A program made the position numbers and the translations under genes. A stretch of DNA of 64,000 nucleotides from Paenibacillus sp. P25 (GTDB lineage: Bacteria > Bacillota > Bacilli > Paenibacillales > NBRC-103111). Numbering within the stretch: the stretch's first letter is position 1; the number at the start of each line of letters is the position of its first letter. A model generated the notes under the pieces. It was given only the letters and a program-made list of their open reading frames with translations, did not search any database and had not been told where the DNA came from. Below are positions 59,401 to 64,000 of this stretch, one piece after another. The DNA is taken from assembly GCA_024704175.1 (NCBI GenBank), contig CP085629.1:496001-560000 (forward strand), read 5' to 3'.

Positions 59401-60619
59401 TTGGCGATCATTGAAGTGAAGGAACTTACGAAGATTTTCGGAAGCGAGCCGGGAAGCGCTCTGCCTCTGCTTTCGAAGGGGTGGAGCAAAGAGAAGATTT
59501 ATAAGGAAACCCGGCATACCGTAGGGGTGAACCGCGTTAACTTCTCCATTGAGCCCGGCGAAATCTTTGTCATTATGGGCTTGTCGGGGAGCGGAAAGTC
59601 GACGCTGGTCCGCTTGTTGAACCGCTTGATTGAACCGACCCAGGGCGGCATTCTGGTTCACGGCAAGGATATTACGCGAATGAATCAGGAAGAGCTGCGC
59701 AGAATCCGCCGGGAGACCATCAGCATGGTCTTCCAGAAATTCGCTCTCTTTCCGCACCGGACGGTGCTTGAGAATGTCGAATACGGCCTGGAAATTCAAG
59801 GCATTGGTAAAAAGAGCGGCAGGCGAAAGCGGCGGACGCCCTAAAGCTGGTTGGCCTGGAAGCATGGGGAAGAGCTACCCGGACCAGCTCAGCGGCGGTA
59901 TGCAGCGGCGTGTAGGGCTGGCGCGGGCACTGGCGAACGATCCGGATATTCTGCTGATGGATGAAGCGTTCAGCGCCCTCGACCCGTTGATCCGCAAGGA
60001 TATGCAGGATGAGCTGCTCGATTTGCAGGAGAAGATGAAGAAAACGATTGTGTTCATCACGCATGATTTGGATGAAGCACTGCGTATCGGCGACCGGATC
60101 GCCCTGATGAAGGACGGCTCCGTGGTCCAGATCGGCACGCCGGAAGAAATCATGATGAATCCTGCGAATGAATACGTCGAACGGTTCGTTGAGGATGTGG
60201 ACCTGTCCAAAGTGCTGACGGCTTCCCACGTAATGCGCCGGCCGGAGACGATAGCCCTCGACCGGGGGCCGCGGGTGGCGCTGCAGCTGATGCGGGAGAG
60301 CGGCATCTCCAACCTGTTCGTGGTGGACCGGGGCAAACGGCATATCGGCGTCATTACGGCCGACGACGCTTCGGCCGCCGTGAAGGATGGACGGACGCTT
60401 GAGGAGATCGTGATCCGGGATACGCCGACGGTCGGACCGGACGTGCTGCTGAACGACTTGTTCGAGATTTGCGGAACGTCCAAATATCCGGTCGCCGTTG
60501 TGAACGAGAGCGGCCGGATTCTGGGCGTCATCGTGCGCGGCGCCGTGCTGGGCGCTTTGGCGGGGCACCCTGCCGCAAAGGAGGTGAACCCGCATGATAC
60601 CGAAGCTACCGCTGGATGA
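59401..60619 (+). CDS. opuAA: Glycine betaine/proline betaine ABC importer ATPase OpuAA (two frame changes)
   Basis: About 407 residues of the OpuA/ProV type: the betaine-specific N-terminus with [20 protein letters not shown], Walker [11 protein letters not shown]-loop [14 protein letters not shown], signature [14 protein letters not shown], Walker [15 protein letters not shown], switch THDLDEAL, then two CBS domains ([25 protein letters not shown]) that sense ionic strength in this family. Frame changes near 59833 and 59874. Start TTG. It overlaps opuAB by 26 bp. Confidence 0.9.
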
Positions 60620-61427
60620 GTGGGTGGAAAGCCTGGTCGGCGGATTGGACAGTCAGTTTTCTTCTCTATTCGATATGCTGTCCGGCGCGATTGAAGGGGT
60701 CGTGAATTTCTTTTCCTTCCTGTTCCATCTTCCTCCGGCGTACGTCATGATTGTACTGCTTACGGCCATTGCCTTCTGGTTCGCCCGCTGGCCGCTTGCC
60801 GTGTTTACCCTCATCGGATTATTCCTGATTGAGAATTTGGGTTATTGGCAGCAAACGATGGATACGCTCGCGCTGGTTATGACTTCCGCACTGATCTCCA
60901 TTATCATTGGTGTACCGTTAGGCATCGTGAGCGCCAGGAAGCAAAGGGTTCAGAACCTGCTGACCCCCGTACTCGACTTTATGCAGACTATGCCCGCCTT
61001 TGTTTATCTGATTCCCGCCGTGACGTTCTTCGGGCTTGGCGTGGTGCCGGGCGTGATCGCCTCGGTCATCTTCGCCGTGCCGCCTACGATTCGTCTGACG
61101 AATCTGGGGATCCGCCAGGTGCCCGCAGATCTCGTAGAGGTCGCCGACGCTTTCGGCTCGACGCCGGGCCAGAAGCTGATCAAGGTGCAGTCGCCGCTGG
61201 CCGTTCCGTCGATTATGGCGGGCATCAACCAAACGATCATGCTCGCTTTATCGATGGTGGTCATCGCCTCCATGATCGGCGCGCAGGGGATTGGAGCGGA
61301 CGTGTACCGCGCCGTCACCCAGATCAAAACCGGGCAAGGCTTTGAAGCAGGCCTGGCGATTGTGATTCTTGCTATTCTGCTGGACCGCTTATCCCAGCAT
61401 GTCATTAAAGGAAAAAGGAGACGGTGA
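60594..61427 (+). CDS. opuAB: Glycine betaine ABC importer permease OpuAB
   Basis: Intact 277 residues with about seven helices: [20 protein letters not shown] start, coupling loop FGSTPGQKLIKVQSPLAVPS and VIASMIGAQGIGADVYRAVT. AAGGAGGTGAACCCGC precedes the ATG inside the end of opuAA. Translation is coupled to opuAA and its TGA nearly touches the opuAC start. Confidence 0.93.
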   Translation: MIPKLPLDEWVESLVGGLDSQFSSLFDMLSGAIEGVVNFFSFLFHLPPAYVMIVLLTAIAFWFARWPLAVFTLIGLFLIENLGYWQQTMDTLALVMTSALISIIIGVPLGIVSARKQRVQNLLTPVLDFMQTMPAFVYLIPAVTFFGLGVVPGVIASVIFAVPPTIRLTNLGIRQVPADLVEVADAFGSTPGQKLIKVQSPLAVPSIMAGINQTIMLALSMVVIASMIGAQGIGADVYRAVTQIKTGQGFEAGLAIVILAILLDRLSQHVIKGKRRR

Positions 61428-61428
61428 G

Positions 61429-62337
61429 ATGTTAAAAACTGTAATGAAACCGATGATGAAAGCGGGCGTTATGCTCGGACTGACCTTTGCATTGGCTTTG
61501 ACCGGTTGTTCAGCCGGGAAGACGTCAGCTTCGTCCGGTTTTGTGGGAGATCAGGTGAAATACCAAATTATCGGGATCGATCCCGGTGCGGGCATTATGC
61601 AATCGACGGAGAAGGCTTTGAAGGAGTACGATCTGAAGGATTGGAAGCTCGTCGAGGGCTCCAGTGCCGCAATGGCCGCTGCTCTGGACAAAGCGGTGAA
61701 GGAGAAGAAGCCGATTATCGTTACCGGCTGGACGCCGCACTGGATGTTTGCGAAGTATGACCTCAAATATTTGAAGGATCCAAAGGGCGTTTACGGCGGG
61801 GATGAAGAGATCCACACGATAGTCCGGAGCGGGCTCAAAACCGACCAGCCTTCCGCCTACGGCTTCCTCGATAAATTCGAATGGACGCCCGACGACATGG
61901 CCAAGGTCATGGTAGCGATCGAAGGGGGCAAGAAACCCGAGGATGCGGCGACCGAATGGATCAAGGCGAACTCTGCCAAGGTCGACGAATGGGTGAAGGG
62001 GGTCCCGAAGGCGGACGGGAAAAAGCTGAAGCTGGCCTACGTGGCATGGGATTCCGAGATTGCGAGCACGAATGTCGTCAAACAAGTGCTGGAGACGAGA
62101 CTCGGCTATAAAGTGGAAATGATGCAGGTGGAGGCCGGTCCGATGTGGGCCGGGGTTTCATCCGGGGATGTGGATGCCATCGTAGCGGCTTGGTCGCCGA
62201 CGACGCACAAGGACTACTACGAAAAATACAAGGGCAAGTTCGAGGATTTGGGACCGAACCTGAAGGGGACCAAGATCGGCCTCGTCGTTCCGTCCTACAT
62301 GAACATTACCTCGATCGAAGACTTGAAGAAGAAATAA
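61429..62337 (+). CDS. opuAC: Glycine betaine-binding lipoprotein OpuAC
   Basis: Intact 302 residues. Lipobox LALTGC; the ProX/OpuAC fold has IGIDPGAGIMQSTEKALKEY, IIVTGWTPHWMFAKYDLKYL and VEAGPMWAGVSSGDVDAIVA, with the tryptophans that make the aromatic cage for the trimethylammonium head. AAAAGGAG precedes the ATG. Together with opuAA and opuAB it imports compatible solutes under osmotic stress. Confidence 0.93.
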   Translation: MLKTVMKPMMKAGVMLGLTFALALTGCSAGKTSASSGFVGDQVKYQIIGIDPGAGIMQSTEKALKEYDLKDWKLVEGSSAAMAAALDKAVKEKKPIIVTGWTPHWMFAKYDLKYLKDPKGVYGGDEEIHTIVRSGLKTDQPSAYGFLDKFEWTPDDMAKVMVAIEGGKKPEDAATEWIKANSAKVDEWVKGVPKADGKKLKLAYVAWDSEIASTNVVKQVLETRLGYKVEMMQVEAGPMWAGVSSGDVDAIVAAWSPTTHKDYYEKYKGKFEDLGPNLKGTKIGLVVPSYMNITSIEDLKKK

Positions 62338-62384
62338 GAGGAGAGGTCGCCGGTAGGCAGTCTCTTTTATAATAATATGCTGCG

Positions 62385-63097
62385 TCACTTGCGGTTCTGG
62401 TACACGCGTTCCGGCCTTCCGACGACGCCGTAGGACAGGTTGGCCGTCACATCGCCCAGGCTGACGAGATATTCGAGATAACGGCGTCCGGTCGAGCGGC
62501 TCACGCCGATCAGCTTCGCCACCTGCTCGGCCGTCATGCCTTCCGGCGTACCGGATATCGCCTGCACCACCTTGTCGAGCGTCAGCTTGTCGATGCCTTT
62601 CGGCAGTGCGGGTCGCGGCGCTTTCTTTTTCCCCGTTCTGACTAGAAGGCGGTCGATGTCGTCCTGATTGATGGGGCCGTTCTCCTGCTCCATCCGGCGC
62701 AGCTCGCGGTGAAAATCAAGATAGCGCATGAATGTTTCCTGCAGCCGGTTAAAGACGAGCGGCTTCATGATGTAATCGAACGCCCCGCGCGTACCGCCTC
62801 GCGCACCGCGTCGACTTCCTTCGCCGCCGTAATCATAATAACGTCGGTATCCCGGTGATGGTCGCGGATATACTGGAGCATCTCCAGACCGCTCGAGTTC
62901 GGAAAATAAATATCCAAGAGGACCAGATCGGGCTTCAGGATTTCCAGCCGCTCCTTGGCCTGAACCTCGTCGGTCGCAATGCCGATCACCTGAAAGCCCG
63001 GGATTTTTTCCACGAACCGGCGGTTGATTTCGGCTATCTTCACATCGTCTTCCACGATGAGTACTTCAATGACCTGCTTCTGCTGCGGAGCTTCCAT
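62385..63097 (-). CDS. CitB/DcuR-type response regulator (one frame change)
   Basis: About 237 residues. Receiver domain VIEVLIVEDDVKIAEINRRF with the phospho-Asp in DLVLLDIYFPNSSG and Lys in YIMKPLVF after repair near 62790, one G short in a GGGG run. The C-terminal helix-turn-helix is GMTAEQVAKLIGVSRSTGRR, typical of the CitB group. Its start overlaps the end of the sensor kinase gene by 32 bp, so both form one pair. Confidence 0.9.
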
Positions 63098-64000
63098 CCG
63101 TCCGCCTCCTATCCGCTGATGACTGTTGTTTGGGTATGGTCGCCGTGAATATGGTTCCGCCCGCCGGGTTTTTATGGAACGTGATGTAGCCTCCAAGCTT
63201 GCCTGCCGCATGCTCGACCAGCGCGAGTCCGATGCCCCGGTGCTCCCCTTTTTTCGTGGAAACGCCTTTCTCGAAGATCACGCTGCCCAGCTCATCGGGA
63301 ATGCCGACGCCGTTATCCTCGCACTCGATGATCAGATCCTCGCCGAGATCGGTCAGGAACAGCTTGACGTGCCGGTCTTCCAGATCGCCGCGGGCCAGCA
63401 CCGCTTCCATGGCATTGTCGACCAGATTGCCGATGATCGTGACGAGCAGGTTCCGGTCGGCCGTCTCGGGGATATCGCGGAACGAGCTTTCCCGGTCGAT
63501 TTCGAACGAAAGCTTCAGCTCCTGCGCTTGATTGTATTTGCCGATAAGCGGCCCGCCGATCATTGGATCCGGAATTTCGCGCATAATAAATTGAATCAGA
63601 TTCTGGTGGACATGGGATTCCCGGGATATGAGATCCACCGCCTCCTGGTAAGACTCCAGCTGGATCAACCCGGAAATGACATACAATTTATTGGAAAATT
63701 CATGCGTCTGCGCCCGAAGCGCATCGGCGAAGCGTTTCACCTGGGACAGCTCCTCGGCCAGACGGAACAGCTCTGATTTACTACGGAAGCTCGATACGGC
63801 GCCTGTTACCTGGCCTTTCCAGTCCGTAATCGGCACCCGGTTGACAACCACCTCGTGATCGCCCATCAGCATCTCGCGGTCAAATTCCGCTTTCCCCGAA
63901 CGAATGACCTCATACAGCCGCGTATTCGGAATCACTTCCTCCACGGGACGGCCCGAGATGTCGGATTGCTCCGGCAGTCCGAGCAGCCGAAGCGCATAGC
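63066..64000 (-). CDS. CitA/DcuS-type sensor histidine kinase, C-terminal part (cut by window edge)
   Basis: The frame is open to the window end; at least 310 residues are visible. A cytoplasmic PAS end (EVIPNTRLYEVIRSGKAEFD) precedes the dimerisation helix RAQTHEFSNKLYVISGLIQL with the phospho-His, then the ATPase boxes LVDNAMEAVL, CEDNGVGIPDEL and GIGLALVEHA. Family members sense citrate, C4-dicarboxylates or malate outside the cell through an N-terminal PAS domain, which lies beyond the window. The target transporter is not in view. Confidence 0.9.
   Translation of the reverse strand, partial: YALRLLGLPEQSDISGRPVEEVIPNTRLYEVIRSGKAEFDREMLMGDHEVVVNRVPITDWKGQVTGAVSSFRSKSELFRLAEELSQVKRFADALRAQTHEFSNKLYVISGLIQLESYQEAVDLISRESHVHQNLIQFIMREIPDPMIGGPLIGKYNQAQELKLSFEIDRESSFRDIPETADRNLLVTIIGNLVDNAMEAVLARGDLEDRHVKLFLTDLGEDLIIECEDNGVGIPDELGSVIFEKGVSTKKGEHRGIGLALVEHAAGKLGGYITFHKNPAGGTIFTATIPKQQSSADRRRTDGSSAAEAGH

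Overview
The window comes from a fairly GC-rich endospore-forming Firmicute of the Paenibacillaceae, most likely a Paenibacillus. Evidence: strong GGAGG ribosome-binding sites, TTG/GTG starts, sigma-A type promoters, rho-independent terminators, CotF-type spore-coat genes, a GbsR/OpuA osmoprotectant locus, and sugar ABC importers without their own ATPase. No rRNA, tRNA, CRISPR, phage or IS element was seen. About 30 genes carry single-base frame changes, mostly in G or C runs and each restored by one base. Entries give the reconstructed gene, and I read most of these as sequencing or assembly errors rather than decay.

Layout. 1-2.3 kb: tail of a carbohydrate-binding protein, an SDR dehydrogenase and a ManD-type sugar-acid dehydratase. 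2.3-9.8 kb: a divergent locus with an ABC permease, ATPase, YtkA-like protein and TlpA thioredoxin to the left, and a cysteine-rich binding protein, a small anchored protein, cysteine synthase and a D-cysteine desulfhydrase-like enzyme to the right, followed by a LysR regulator. 10-20 kb: DinB, a multidrug-type ABC exporter with a possible leader peptide, a TrmB-type pseudogene, LysR with a DMT transporter, Pmp3, a three-gene ABC-2 exporter, AraC and a PhyH dioxygenase. 20-31.6 kb: a lower-GC hydrolase/LysR pair, a beta-hydroxyacid dehydrogenase, a sulfonate-type ssuABC operon, a second binding protein with an LLM monooxygenase, threonine synthase, DedA and an MBL hydrolase.

31.7-50.3 kb is carbohydrate utilisation: a GH127 beta-L-arabinofuranosidase with a sugar ABC importer and AraC regulator under likely CcpA control; a sporulation block (two small-protein/CotF pairs around an alcohol dehydrogenase) and an M24 peptidase, bracketed by two inverted copies of a 116-bp palindromic repeat; then a second sugar importer, a GH38 alpha-mannosidase and a GntR/LacI-type regulator. 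50.3-64 kb holds Lin0512, a GMC oxidoreductase with its small subunit, DUF3231, PadR with a cytochrome P450, an AEC transporter, a small alarmone synthetase, GbsR-OpuA-ABC and a CitA/CitB-type two-component system cut by the window end.

The most interesting signal is an RNA-leader candidate. The 14-nt consensus NGNYCRCYGGARAC, whose last bases form the start of a terminator hairpin, occurs four times, always next to nitrate/sulfonate/taurine-type ABC transport genes. Two copies sit in the divergent leaders at 5.2 and 5.4 kb, one between ssuA and ssuB, and one between the monooxygenase and the second binding protein. A weaker fifth copy precedes the beta-hydroxyacid dehydrogenase. This looks like a shared attenuation system for sulfur or organosulfur uptake.
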